Assembly (NCBI RefSeq): GCF_003626635.1
Contig: NZ_RAZT01000007.1
Span: 342,749-406,748, forward strand
Source: Micromonospora musae
Lineage (GTDB): Bacteria > Actinomycetota > Actinomycetes > Mycobacteriales > Micromonosporaceae
Reading direction: 5' to 3'
DNA length: 64,000 nt
The position numbers and the translations under genes are program-made. This document shows, piece by piece, positions 1-8,328 of this stretch. The notes under the pieces are model-generated. The model saw only the letters and a program-made list of their open reading frames with translations. It was not told the DNA's origin and did not search any database. Numbering within the stretch: position 1 is the first letter of the stretch; every line of letters begins with the position of its first letter.

Positions 1-625
1 CGCCGCGGTGAACCTCTTCGCCGCCAACGACCCGGCCTCGACCCTGATGAACATCAACCTGCTCCGGGAGCGCGGGTTGGTCGGTGAGCGGGTCGCCGTG
101 GTCATCAACTGCCGACCCGACCGGATCGAGCGCAACGGCCAGATGGGCGGCATCATCCCGGAGATCAAGCCGACGAAGGTGTTCCTCATCGGCGCCCCGA
201 CCCGTAGCGCGCTGCACCTCATCCCGGAAGAGTGGCGCGACCGCGTGGTCGACCTCGACGGCGAGCACCGCACCGGCGTCGAGCTGCGGGACGCCATCGT
301 CGAACAGCTCGGCGCGGGCGAGACCGGGACCTCGCTGCTGATGATCGGCAACATCCACGGTCGCGGCGAGGAGCTGCTGGAGGCGCTGCACTCGGTGACC
401 GTCGCGGCGACCGCCGCGGCGCCGTTCGCCGAGCTCTCCCAGACCCTGGAGCGCATCTACAAGCTGGACACCGCCCGCAAGCCGGACACGGCGGAGAGCG
501 GGGCGCAGGTCGACCTGGACGCGACAGTCGTGCTCTCCCGCGAGGACCTGACCGCGACCACGGTGCTGAACAGCGCCCGCATCGCCGTCCTGCACGGCGA
601 CCGACGTCGAGCCGCCCGCCCCTGA
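1..625 (+). CDS. pgsB: Poly-gamma-glutamate synthase PgsB/CapB, C-terminal part
   Basis: This is the C-terminal half of the ATP-dependent amide ligase that polymerises glutamate into poly-gamma-glutamate (PGA). The reading frame is open from the window edge, so the N-terminal part with the nucleotide-binding loop lies outside. The visible part has the family signature NLFAANDP near its start and the conserved MGNIHG stretch. It is followed 10 bases later by pgsC, then an NlpC/P60 protein and a CapA-type protein, which is the PGA/capsule operon order and supports the call. In Bacillus PgsB works at the membrane with PgsC. Seen: frame, motifs and neighbours. Known: family role. Whether the polymer is anchored or released cannot be told. 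Confidence 0.88.
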   Translation, partial: AAVNLFAANDPASTLMNINLLRERGLVGERVAVVINCRPDRIERNGQMGGIIPEIKPTKVFLIGAPTRSALHLIPEEWRDRVVDLDGEHRTGVELRDAIVEQLGAGETGTSLLMIGNIHGRGEELLEALHSVTVAATAAAPFAELSQTLERIYKLDTARKPDTAESGAQVDLDATVVLSREDLTATTVLNSARIAVLHGDRRRAARP

Positions 626-635
626 GCGAAGGAAC

Positions 636-1103
636 ATGATGCCAACATTCGACCTGTCCTCCGAGCTCAGTGCCGTGATCATCGCGGCGGGGCTGCTGTT
701 CGGGCTCGTCGGCTACCTCGTGACCAACGTCGCGCCGGCCGGCCTCATGGTGCCCGGTTGTCTGGTGCTCACCGCGCTGGAGGACGCCCGCAGTCTCATC
801 ACCGTCGTGGCCATCACCACCGTCACGGTGCTGATCATGAAGGTGCTGCAGCGCATGACCATCCTGTACGGCAAGCGGCTCTTCGCCGTGGCGGTGTTGG
901 TCTCCTCCTTCATGTCGGTGACGTCGTTCGTGCTGCTGCACACCCGTCTGCCGTTCCTCTTCGCCGGCGACACGCTGTCGTTCATCATCCCCGGACTGAT
1001 GACCTACCAGCTGGTGCGGCCGCGTGCGCTGCAGACGCTGGCCGCCACGGGCGTGGTCAGCGCCGGCACCGGCGGCCTCGCCCTGCTGATGGTCTCGCTC
1101 TGA
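636..1103 (+). CDS. pgsC: Poly-gamma-glutamate biosynthesis membrane protein PgsC/CapC
   Basis: Small integral membrane protein of 155 residues, the usual PgsC length, with about four to five hydrophobic segments and little else. It is the membrane partner of the PgsB ligase in PGA synthesis. The ATG follows an AAGGAACATG context, so the start is well placed. It begins 10 bases after pgsB, and its stop overlaps the next start (TGATG), so the genes are probably translationally coupled. The sequence is almost all hydrophobic, so family assignment leans on length and on lying between pgsB and capA. Confidence 0.87.
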   Translation: MMPTFDLSSELSAVIIAAGLLFGLVGYLVTNVAPAGLMVPGCLVLTALEDARSLITVVAITTVTVLIMKVLQRMTILYGKRLFAVAVLVSSFMSVTSFVLLHTRLPFLFAGDTLSFIIPGLMTYQLVRPRALQTLAATGVVSAGTGGLALLMVSL

Positions 1104-2161
1104 TGCGCAACCTGCGGGTCGTCCTCACCGTCCTGGCGGCCGTCGCCGTCGTCGCCGCCGGCCTGGTCGTCGTCCGGCTCGTCACCGGGAGCCCGAACGG
1201 CGCGGCGCCGGCGTCGAGCTGGGGTACGCCGACCCCGACGCACTCGCCGCGCAACGACGTCGAGCGGCTGGAGCAGCAGTACAAGCTGGTGGACCGGACC
1301 CGCCCGGACCGCACCGAGGTGCATCGCCGCAGCGACAACGAGCTCGTCGCCACGCTCACCGTGGGCGCGCGGACCGTCGTGGTGGCCGGCCCCGAGCGCC
1401 GCTTCAGCGAACCGTCCAGCACTCCCGCGGAGATCGAATCGACGTCCTGGGTGCGCGTGGCGCCGGAGCCGTGGCAGACGCGACGCGGCAAGGACGAGGA
1501 GTTCGTCGGCTGGCTGCTCGACCAGATCGAGGACGAGGATCCGCCGATCGACGTGCTCGCGGCCACGATGCAGTACCTGGCCGACGCGCCCGACGGCCGC
1601 AACGACGAGGGTGTCAGGTACATCGGCGACGCCGGCTTCGGGTACGTGCACAGCGCCGACGAGCGTGACGGGGCGGACTTCTACGACTACCTGGAGATCC
1701 CGTGGGAGTTCTCCGACAGCGGCAAGAAGAAGCCGTCCGAGCGGTGGGACCGTGACCTGGACTGCTCCGGCTTCGTCCGGCTGATCTACGGCTACCGGTT
1801 CGGGCTCCCGCTCTTCAACGATCCGGTCAGCACCACCGTCGACGGCCTTCCGCGCACGGCGTCGAGCATGGCCTCGTACGCCCGCTCGGTGCTCATCGCC
1901 GCCGGACGTACCCCGGGCAAGGCGCCCGCCGACCTGACCGCCCTGCAACCCGGCGACCTCGTCTTCTTCTCCCTGCACAAGGAGGACCCCAACCTCATCA
2001 CCCACTCCGGGATCTATCTCGGGAAGGATGAGGACGGGGGGATGCGCTTCGTCTCCTCGCGCGAGACCGTCGACGGTCCCACCTTCGGCGACGTACATGG
2101 AGACGGTGTCGTCGACTCCGGTTACTTCGGCGAGCGGCTGCGCCGGGTCATCCGGCTCTGA
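1103..2161 (+). CDS. Secreted NlpC/P60 family hydrolase inside the PGA operon
   Basis: 352-residue exported protein: a signal-anchor segment (about residues 4-28), a Pro/Thr-rich linker, a middle region of unknown fold, and a C-terminal NlpC/P60 papain-like domain. The catalytic Cys is in DCSGF (Cys221) and the His in THSGIYLG (His301). NlpC/P60 enzymes cut gamma-glutamyl bonds in peptidoglycan, and Bacillus PgdS of this superfamily cuts PGA and lies next to pgs genes. I infer that this enzyme trims or releases the PGA made by its operon neighbours, although a cell-wall role is possible. The start overlaps the pgsC stop. A separate PgsE-like gene is not visible. Confidence 0.85.
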   Translation: MRNLRVVLTVLAAVAVVAAGLVVVRLVTGSPNGAAPASSWGTPTPTHSPRNDVERLEQQYKLVDRTRPDRTEVHRRSDNELVATLTVGARTVVVAGPERRFSEPSSTPAEIESTSWVRVAPEPWQTRRGKDEEFVGWLLDQIEDEDPPIDVLAATMQYLADAPDGRNDEGVRYIGDAGFGYVHSADERDGADFYDYLEIPWEFSDSGKKKPSERWDRDLDCSGFVRLIYGYRFGLPLFNDPVSTTVDGLPRTASSMASYARSVLIAAGRTPGKAPADLTALQPGDLVFFSLHKEDPNLITHSGIYLGKDEDGGMRFVSSRETVDGPTFGDVHGDGVVDSGYFGERLRRVIRL

Positions 2162-2175
2162 CACTAGGAACGGTC

Positions 2176-3348
2176 ATGCGTGCTGTCCGCATCATCCTCA
2201 TCGTCGCGCTCGTACTCTCACCCGGCCTGGTCTGGGTGCTGCGCGGCGACATCATTCGGGACCGGATGGCGACCGAGCCGAGCCCGGCCGGTCAGGTCGC
2301 CGCACCGACCGCGTCCGGTGGGCCCCGGCAGATCACCATCTCGGGCTCCGGTGACATCCTCGTCCACCCGCCGACCTGGCAGCAGGCCCACGCCGACGCG
2401 GAGGCGGACGGCCGGGACGGCTACGACTTCGAACGCATCTTCGCCGACATCCGTCCCGTCGTCTCGGCCGCCGACCTGGCCATCTGCCACATGGAGGGGC
2501 CCATGGGACCGGGCGGTCCGCAGGACTTCCCCCGGTTCCGCGCGCCCACCGAGCTGGCGGCGACGGTCAAGTCGACCGGCTACGACGCCTGTTCGACCTC
2601 CAGCAACCACGCCCTCGACCAGGGTGAGCAGGGCGTCTACGACAACCTCGACGCGCTGGACGCGGCGGGCCTCGGCCACACCGGCACCTTCCGCAGCGCC
2701 GCCGAGCGGGTCCGCCCGACGATCTACAACGTGAAGGGCGTCAAGGTCGGGCACCTGTCGTACGCCATGCACTTCAACGGGCTCAAGCCGCCGGCCGGGA
2801 AGGAGTGGCTGGCCAACCGGATCGACGTCAAGGCGATCAAGGCGGCTGCCGCCGCCACCCGTAAGGCGGGCGCGCAGATCATCGTGCTCTCCGCGCACTG
2901 GGGGAAGGAGCTCGTCCACGAGCCCAGCGGTGACCAGTTGTACTGGGCCCGGCAGTTGATCGCCGACCCGAACATCGACCTGATCATCGGCCACCACGCC
3001 CACGTCGTGCAGCCCTTCGAGAAGGTCGGCGACAAGTGGATCGCGTACGGCGTCGGGAACACCCTCGCCCGGCACGACTTCCCCGTCGACGCCAACCGGG
3101 AGGGCGTCATCGCCTCGTTCACCTTCACCGAGCAGCCGAACCACCGGTGGAAGGTGACGCGCGCGGAGGCGACGCCCATCTGGCTGTCGCTGCGGCCCAC
3201 CATCCGTGTCGTGAACCTACCCGCGGCCGTGAAGCCCATGCCGCGCATCGACCGCAGGCGCTCGCTCTACACCGCGGCCATGGATCGGATCAGCAGCTAC
3301 CTCGATGCCCGGGGCGCGGTCAAGGCGGGGCTGCACATCGTGCGTTAG
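2176..3348 (+). CDS. capA: CapA/PgsA-type poly-gamma-glutamate synthesis protein (metallophosphatase fold)
   Basis: 390-residue protein with an N-terminal membrane anchor (residues about 4-25) and an extracytoplasmic CapA domain. The calcineurin-like fold shows in SGSGDILVHP, then SNHALDQG, SAHWG and GHHAHVVQP, the metal-site Asp/Asn/His pattern of the PGA_cap family. In Bacillus PgsA/CapA takes part in PGA elongation and export outside the membrane. It starts 14 bases after the NlpC/P60 gene and closes the operon. The C-terminal 60 residues beyond the domain have no recognised motif. Confidence 0.87.
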   Translation: MRAVRIILIVALVLSPGLVWVLRGDIIRDRMATEPSPAGQVAAPTASGGPRQITISGSGDILVHPPTWQQAHADAEADGRDGYDFERIFADIRPVVSAADLAICHMEGPMGPGGPQDFPRFRAPTELAATVKSTGYDACSTSSNHALDQGEQGVYDNLDALDAAGLGHTGTFRSAAERVRPTIYNVKGVKVGHLSYAMHFNGLKPPAGKEWLANRIDVKAIKAAAAATRKAGAQIIVLSAHWGKELVHEPSGDQLYWARQLIADPNIDLIIGHHAHVVQPFEKVGDKWIAYGVGNTLARHDFPVDANREGVIASFTFTEQPNHRWKVTRAEATPIWLSLRPTIRVVNLPAAVKPMPRIDRRRSLYTAAMDRISSYLDARGAVKAGLHIVR

Positions 3349-3387
3349 CGGCCGGCCGGGCCGTGGTGCGCGCCGGGGCCGCGTGAC

Positions 3388-3415
3388 GCCCGGCGGGTTC
3401 GGGTCACCGCCGGGC
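3388..3415. terminator. Inverted repeat between convergent genes
   Basis: Nine-base arms GCCCGGCGG and CCGCCGGGC separated by 10 bases, lying between the capA stop and the stop of the next, oppositely oriented gene. There is no T tract, as is common in high-GC actinobacteria. Position is the main argument. Confidence 0.4.
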
Positions 3416-3431
3416 AGCACGGACTCGGTGA

Positions 3432-3650
3432 CTACTTCGAGTTCAGGGCGACCAGCGCCTGTGCGGCCCGGAAGTACGGGTTGCGGCCGAGGTCGCCGAT
3501 CGTGACGATGCCGAGCGCCTCCTTGAGCAGCTTGGCGCCACCCTCGCTGACCCCCGCGAGGGCGGCCACCGGGGCGTCGACCAGCTCGGTGAGGGTCTTG
3601 TCCTGGTAGGCCTTGTCGACCAGCTTGGTGAGGTCGGCGGTGACGGGCAT
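3432..3650 (-). CDS. Small helix-hairpin-helix-like protein
   Basis: 72 residues, acidic to neutral. The central part (LAGVSEGGAKLLKEALGI.TIGDL) has the look of a helix-hairpin-helix domain, followed by an YFRAAQALVAL helix. Short stand-alone proteins of this type are frequent in actinobacteria and are usually left as hypothetical. A ribosome-binding sequence (AGGAGAG) precedes the ATG. HhH units often bind DNA non-specifically, but nothing here shows a partner. It is monocistronic, convergent to the PGA operon. Confidence 0.7.
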   Translation of the reverse strand: MPVTADLTKLVDKAYQDKTLTELVDAPVAALAGVSEGGAKLLKEALGIVTIGDLGRNPYFRAAQALVALNSK

Positions 3651-3713
3651 GGACTCTCCTTCGATACCCGGGCTGACATCTCGCCCGGACGGGACCGATC
3701 GGGAGGAATTACA

Positions 3714-4712
3714 TCACCCGCGACGAACACCCTCCACAGAGGACTCCGACTTTCCCGCTCCCGACCGGGCACCGGTCGACGCGGCCTTCCGCTTCCCGCG
3801 ACCCCGGCGACGGCCTGCGGGCTGACCGTGGGTGTGGCGTCGCGCCGGAGCCGAACCGGGGGCCTCGCCGTCCGGGGCCTCCGGGAGCCGCCGCTCCAGG
3901 TCCGTGATGATCGTGCGGAGCTGCGCCAGCTGCTGGTGGACCGAGGGTTCGGCGAGGTCGTCGGGGACCTTCCGCCGGGTGGCCCGCTCCTCCTGGTCGG
4001 CCTCCTCCAACGCGCGGAGCACCACGCCCACCAGCAGATTGGTCAGCAGGTAGCAGGCGGTCACCATGTACGACACGTAGTACAGCACCGCCCACTCGGT
4101 GACCTCCCGGCCGGCCTGGAGCGTGTCGGTGATGCCGTCCAGCGACAACAGCAGGAACAGCGTGAGCATCGCCTGCCCGACCGTGCCGTACCGCTGCGGT
4201 TCGGCGGTGCCGAAGAGCATCCAGCCGAGCATCGCGTACCCGTACAGCACCAGCACCGTGACCAGCAGGAAACTGCCGAGCCCCGGAAGGCTGCGCCGGA
4301 TCCCGACCAGGATCACCCGCAGGCTGGGAAAGAGGCGGAACGCGCGGACGATCCGGGCCAGCCGCAGCAGGCGCAGCAGCGTCACGTTCTCGCGTACGCC
4401 GGGCAGCAGCGGCGTGGCGACGATCAGCAGGTCGAAGATGTTCCAGCGATCCCGGAAGAACCCGGCCGGACGGCGCAGGTGCGCACCGAAACGCACCAGC
4501 AGTTCGAGTACGAAGAAGGTGAGGCACGCGTGCTCGATCGCCCGCAGCGGGGCACCGGCCGCCACCACCGCCCGGCCGTACGTCTCCAGGCCGAGCGCCA
4601 ACGAGTTGACCAGGATCAGGACGAAGCTCGTGAGGTTGAACCAGGAGGCCGCCACCAGCGCCTGGCACGCGTCGGCCAGCCGGTGTCTCGGACTCGGAAC
4701 AGCGGGCGTCAT
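3714..4712 (-). CDS. Voltage-gated-type cation channel (ion transporter family)
   Basis: 332 residues with the six-segment ion_trans architecture. S1 is near residues 22-42, and S4 shows the voltage-sensor spacing of Arg residues in LLRLLRLARIVRAFRLFP, followed by a pore loop and S6 ending about residue 235. A C-terminal amphipathic helix (VHQQLAQLRTIITDLERRL) looks like the coiled coil that tetramerises bacterial sodium channels, then a basic Ser/Arg-rich tail. The pore reads LSLDGITD where the sodium-channel filter is normally TLESWS, so ion selectivity is uncertain. Single gene. Confidence 0.85.
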   Translation of the reverse strand: MTPAVPSPRHRLADACQALVAASWFNLTSFVLILVNSLALGLETYGRAVVAAGAPLRAIEHACLTFFVLELLVRFGAHLRRPAGFFRDRWNIFDLLIVATPLLPGVRENVTLLRLLRLARIVRAFRLFPSLRVILVGIRRSLPGLGSFLLVTVLVLYGYAMLGWMLFGTAEPQRYGTVGQAMLTLFLLLSLDGITDTLQAGREVTEWAVLYYVSYMVTACYLLTNLLVGVVLRALEEADQEERATRRKVPDDLAEPSVHQQLAQLRTIITDLERRLPEAPDGEAPGSAPARRHTHGQPAGRRRGRGKRKAASTGARSGAGKSESSVEGVRRG

Positions 4713-4803
4713 GTTTCTCCTGCGGCCCCGTGACCGTGGACGGGCCTCGGGTCGATCGTCCGGCGGGCGCCGGCACCGCCGCCGCCCCCCGGTCGCTCCG
4801 CGG

Positions 4804-5145
4804 TCAGGCCTTTGGCTTCTCCTCGGCCTTCGGCTCCTCCGCGGACTCCTCGGCCTTCGGCTCCTCGTCGGCCTCGTCGTCCGTCGCGGCCGCCGTCTCC
4901 TGCTCCGCCGCCTTCACCGGAGCGGGCAGGGTCCAGGAGAACTCGATCTCGACGGAGAGCTCGGTCTCGCTCTCGCGCTCGATCTCCAGCTCGCACCGGA
5001 CCTCGTCCGCGACCGCCACCGCGCCGGCGGCGCCGTAGTAGACCCGACCGTCGGACTCCAGCTGGTTCGCCAGCTGACGCAGCCAGCCGGCCAGGTCGGC
5101 CCGTGACACCGTACGGGCGTCCTCGTAGATATCCATGCGCGCCAT
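4804..5145 (-). CDS. amphi-Trp domain protein
   Basis: 113 residues. Residues 4-70 match the small amphi-Trp domain: MDIYEDARTVSR, an acidic helix, GRVYYGAAGAVAVADEVRCELE, and a strand ending FSW. The remainder is a Glu/Ala/Lys-rich tail that is probably disordered. The family is of unknown function and widespread in actinobacteria and archaea. The frame is open further upstream, but the ATG chosen here gives the domain's normal N-terminus; a second ATG lies three codons in. No operon partner is evident. Confidence 0.72.
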   Translation of the reverse strand: MARMDIYEDARTVSRADLAGWLRQLANQLESDGRVYYGAAGAVAVADEVRCELEIERESETELSVEIEFSWTLPAPVKAAEQETAAATDDEADEEPKAEESAEEPKAEEKPKA

Positions 5146-5386
5146 GCTCGCACTCCATAGAGGACAGACGGATGGTGGGTGGGCACCGGTCTCACCGGAC
5201 CGGAATGATATTGCTCCGGTGCGCCCGAGAGCGGGTAGGGCTGGCCCCGACGGGGCAGCCGGCTCCCAGGGCGTGGGTGACCCGGGGAACCGGCCCTCGT
5301 GCCGCTGAGCCGCGTGAGTCGCGGGCCGCACGGCCCCTCCGCGTTTCGGCGCGCCACCTATGCGCGAGGCCGCGGGATGGCCGCTT

Positions 5387-5911
5387 TCAGAACCGCCACA
5401 GTGCCTGCATCAGTGCGATCCCCCCGATGGCGACCGCAACCACTAAGAGGTCCACGGCGACCTGAATCAACCGGTACTTCCGCAGCACCAGGCGGGAGAG
5501 GTCCACAAGTTGAGCGGCCCGACGCGAGTTCACGTCGTCAGGGGTGCACGCGAGCTCTCGTTCGAGGTCGTCAGGTCGGTCGACGAACGTGGCGAAGTGC
5601 GCGAAGTACTCCTGTCGCCCACGTCCGCCGGCATTGAGGCGCGGCCGGACGGCCCAGACCAGCAGTAGCGCGCTCACTATGAACAACGCGGTCGCCGTGC
5701 CCACCGCCCAGCTGCTGGGCGACAGCGCCGTAGCGGTGGCGCTGAGGCTCACGAACACTCCCATCAGCACAGCCAGGAGGGCCAGCAGCAGACTGGCCTT
5801 GGCGTCCGTCCGGCCGATCTCCTGCCGGGTCTCCTGCAGCAGTGCGTCCAACGGGATGCCGCCGACGGTTGCCTCCGACCGTTCCTCTCTCCCGTCCGGT
5901 GCCAAGGTCAT
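5387..5911 (-). CDS. pycTM: Pycsar-type membrane effector (PycTM, DUF5706-like)
   Basis: 174-residue membrane protein. The N-terminus carries the effector signature RTDAKAS (residues 34-40) leading straight into a transmembrane segment (39-60). A second segment lies at 66-88 and a third at about 148-172, with a soluble middle part rich in charged residues. In Pycsar defence the effector senses cyclic pyrimidine nucleotide made on phage infection and damages the inner membrane. Its ATG overlaps the stop of the cyclase gene (ATGA), so the two are translationally coupled. Family membership is from motif and context. The third segment near the C-terminus is more than I expect in the simplest two-helix members. 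Confidence 0.82.
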   Translation of the reverse strand: MTLAPDGREERSEATVGGIPLDALLQETRQEIGRTDAKASLLLALLAVLMGVFVSLSATATALSPSSWAVGTATALFIVSALLLVWAVRPRLNAGGRGRQEYFAHFATFVDRPDDLERELACTPDDVNSRRAAQLVDLSRLVLRKYRLIQVAVDLLVVAVAIGGIALMQALWRF

Positions 5912-7047
5912 GCGGCCGCGCTCGTCTGCCCCGATCCGACGTCCAGGACGAGCCCCTGCAGTCCGCCCCTGCGGCCGGGCGCGAGGGTCACGGTCACGGC
6001 CTGTCCGATCTCGTACGTGGTTGCCTTGGCGCCCAGGTAAACGAAGATGTTCATCGGGTTACCGCTCGAATCGGCCAACCTGATGAAGCCGTATCGGTCG
6101 TGCAAGGTGACGAACTGGCCGGTCACCTGCTGACCGTCCTGGACGGTGCACCCGGCGACCGGGCGTCCGTCTGCCCGGGTGGCGGGGCGAGGAATGAACA
6201 TGACCGTCCGGCCGACCGTCAGGTCGGTCCCACCGCCACCCAGGAAACGCCGGTCGACGTAGAAGTCGCCTTCGTCGGTGGTGCGGATGAACCCGCGTCC
6301 CGGGTCAGCCATCCACGACGTGACGGTGCCCTCCACCGTGCGCTGCGCGGGCTCGTCGCTGCGCCGTTGGTTCGCCGCCCGATCGGCCATCATGGTCGTC
6401 ACCTCGTTGCTCACGCCCTTGCTGGCCTGGGCCCAGATGACCTCCTTGTAGATGATCGACTTGGCGAAGCCCTTCAGGTCCACCTTCTGCTCGTGCTCGC
6501 TCACGTACTCGCGGGAACCACGTTTGAGGGCGCGACCGACCCTGGAGCTGATCTTGTTCAGGTTCGCCGCGTCGGTGGTGGCCATGTCCGCCCAGATCGC
6601 GCCGGCGGAGGCGGCGTTGCTCAGTCGAGCGGCCAGATCGACGACGGTCCCGACGTAGTCCACTACGCCGCCCGGTCCCTCGTACTCGACGACCTTGCCG
6701 GTCGCCAGACCCACGCGGCATTGGCAGTTGCGGAGCCGGTTGCCGTCGTTGTCGGCCTCCAGTGATTCCTGGATCATGATGGCCGCGTTGATCGCGTTTG
6801 CCGCCTGCTCGTCGCCGAAGACCGCGAGGACCCCGTCGCCCAGGTACTTCACGACCGTGCCGCCGTGCTTCCGTACGGCCTCGTCCACCAGGTCGAGGAA
6901 TCGGCCCATGGTGGGGAGCCACTCGACTTCGGGAGAGCGAAGCTTCAGGTCGGTCGAACCGACCATGTCGACGAAGAGCACGACCTTGTGCGGTGCATCC
7001 TGCAATGCTTGGTTGAACAGGGATGAATAGTGCGAAAAGTCCTCCAT
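5908..7047 (-). CDS. pycC: Pycsar-type nucleotide cyclase with two C-terminal cold-shock-like OB folds
   Basis: 379 residues. Residues 20-155 are a class III adenylate/guanylate cyclase-like domain with metal-binding Asp27 in FVDMVGST and Asp71 in YLGDGVLAVF. VVDLAARL (136-142) follows, with Asp where purine cyclases usually have the transition-state Asn. After a helical linker come two cold-shock-like OB folds: residues 237-303 (GTVTSW, GRGFIRT, DFYV) and 307-370 (YGFIRL, IFVYL), each with RNP1/RNP2-like strands. Context with a PycTM effector makes a pyrimidine cyclase (cCMP or cUMP) likely; the base made cannot be read from sequence. The ATG was chosen because AGGGAGG lies eight bases upstream. 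The frame is open for 173 more codons upstream but crosses an AT-rich promoter-like region. Confidence 0.85.
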   Translation of the reverse strand: MEDFSHYSSLFNQALQDAPHKVVLFVDMVGSTDLKLRSPEVEWLPTMGRFLDLVDEAVRKHGGTVVKYLGDGVLAVFGDEQAANAINAAIMIQESLEADNDGNRLRNCQCRVGLATGKVVEYEGPGGVVDYVGTVVDLAARLSNAASAGAIWADMATTDAANLNKISSRVGRALKRGSREYVSEHEQKVDLKGFAKSIIYKEVIWAQASKGVSNEVTTMMADRAANQRRSDEPAQRTVEGTVTSWMADPGRGFIRTTDEGDFYVDRRFLGGGGTDLTVGRTVMFIPRPATRADGRPVAGCTVQDGQQVTGQFVTLHDRYGFIRLADSSGNPMNIFVYLGAKATTYEIGQAVTVTLAPGRRGGLQGLVLDVGSGQTSAAA

Positions 7048-7197
7048 TGTGACATCCTCCCTACGAAGGAGCTGCGTCTTTCCGACCTGGCTGCGAGCGG
7101 CATCGGTGCCGGCCGCGTGCGGGGCCTCGTCGGCGTCGGCCTTCATGTCGGCCGTTCCGTCCGCTGATCCGTGATGGCCCATTACCAAGCGATGAGA

Positions 7198-7212
7198 ATT
7201 AACTATGTTAAT
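7198..7212. promoter_or_regulatory. Palindromic operator candidate between pycC and tetR
   Basis: Perfect inverted repeat ATTAAC-TAT-GTTAAT in an unusually AT-rich patch of the divergent intergenic region. It lies about 150 bases upstream of the chosen cyclase start and about 210 upstream of the TetR gene. Size and symmetry suit a TetR-family dimer. It may also contain a -10-like element for the defence operon. Binding is inferred. Confidence 0.5.
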
Positions 7213-7420
7213 GGCGTTTACCTGATGCGGCAACGAACGATGTTCGTGTATGCGTGTTCGGACAAAGTGGACAGTGTTGTGAAACACGGTTCGGTCGAGT
7301 GGCGGCCGGGTAGGCCGTAGCCGCCGGCACACGGATGCATCGACGCCTCGCCGCAAGGTCGCGCGTGGGCGGAAGGATGCCCGGCTGGGACTATGGTGCG
7401 GCGGTAGTCGAGCGGAGAGA

Positions 7421-8179
7421 GTGAAGAGCGTGAAAGCAGCAACGCGGCGCGATCGGCTCCGGGAGCAGATGGTGGCGGATGCGCGGAGCGCGGCGAGGGC
7501 CGTCATCAAGGACCAGGGGGTGGAGGCGCTCACGCTCGCCGAGGTGGCACGCCGGGTGGGAGTCACCCCCGCCGCCCTCTACCGTCATTTCGAGGACCCG
7601 CCCCTCGCGGACATCGTCCGGCAGGCGGCACGGGAAGTCACTGCCGAGATCACCGACCTGCTGCAGACGACGGTGGACGCTCAGGAGGAGAACGACTACG
7701 CGGCCCGCCTGGTGGAGCCGGCCCGGGCGTTCCGCTTGTGGGCGTTGGCCAACCGGCAGGAATTTGCCCTGCTATTCGGCACCCCGACCGCGGCCGCCGG
7801 GAGTGCCCAGGTCGATGTCACGAGCGACTGGGTGCGGCGCCTCGCCGGCGTCTGGGGGCCCGAGTTCGTAAAACTGTGGGCTGCTCGCCCCTATCCGATC
7901 CTCGACGATGACGAGCTCGATGCCCGCCTCCGACCACAGCTCGCCGAGTACCGCCGGGCCACCGGAGTGGAGATTCCACTTGGCGCTCTCGTCGTCATGC
8001 TCTCCTGCTGGCGGTCGATCTACGGTGCGGTCGCCCTGGAGGTCTTCGATCAGTTCGCCCCCCTGATCACGGACCACGAACCGATGTTCGAACTCCTGAT
8101 GCAAGATCTGATGACCGTGTTGGGTCTGGTGGCCGACTACCATCCACCGACCGTCGTCCGTTTGGCGGGCGCCGGCTGA
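7421..8179 (+). CDS. TetR/AcrR family transcriptional regulator with WHG-type C-terminal domain
   Basis: 252 residues. The N-terminal TetR helix-turn-helix spans about residues 28-65 (LAEVARRVGVTPAALYRHFED). The ligand-binding part contains the FRLWALANRQEFALLFG stretch typical of the WHG/TetR_C_33 subgroup. Starts are GTG: the first is given, but a second GTG three codons later is better spaced from GGAGAG. It is divergent from the Pycsar-like operon and is the obvious candidate to bind the palindrome between them. Whether it controls the defence genes, only itself, or both is inference. Confidence 0.85.
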   Translation: MKSVKAATRRDRLREQMVADARSAARAVIKDQGVEALTLAEVARRVGVTPAALYRHFEDPPLADIVRQAAREVTAEITDLLQTTVDAQEENDYAARLVEPARAFRLWALANRQEFALLFGTPTAAAGSAQVDVTSDWVRRLAGVWGPEFVKLWAARPYPILDDDELDARLRPQLAEYRRATGVEIPLGALVVMLSCWRSIYGAVALEVFDQFAPLITDHEPMFELLMQDLMTVLGLVADYHPPTVVRLAGAG

Positions 8180-8328
8180 TGCCTCGCGGCCGTCTCCGTT
8201 CGGCGGGATGAAGCCCGCACAGCGCGGGGTGTCCAGGCATCCGAGGCGGCCAAGGCGATGATCCGCATGGGCGGGCGGCCGGGCCGGCGAACCGGACCCG
8301 ACCGCCCGTGCTCAGGCGACCGGCGTGG

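Noticed and set aside
7048..7566. N-terminal extension of the cyclase frame
   Set aside because: No cyclase-family resemblance, runs through an AT-rich promoter-like region and past the TetR start; the internal ATG has an excellent ribosome-binding site.
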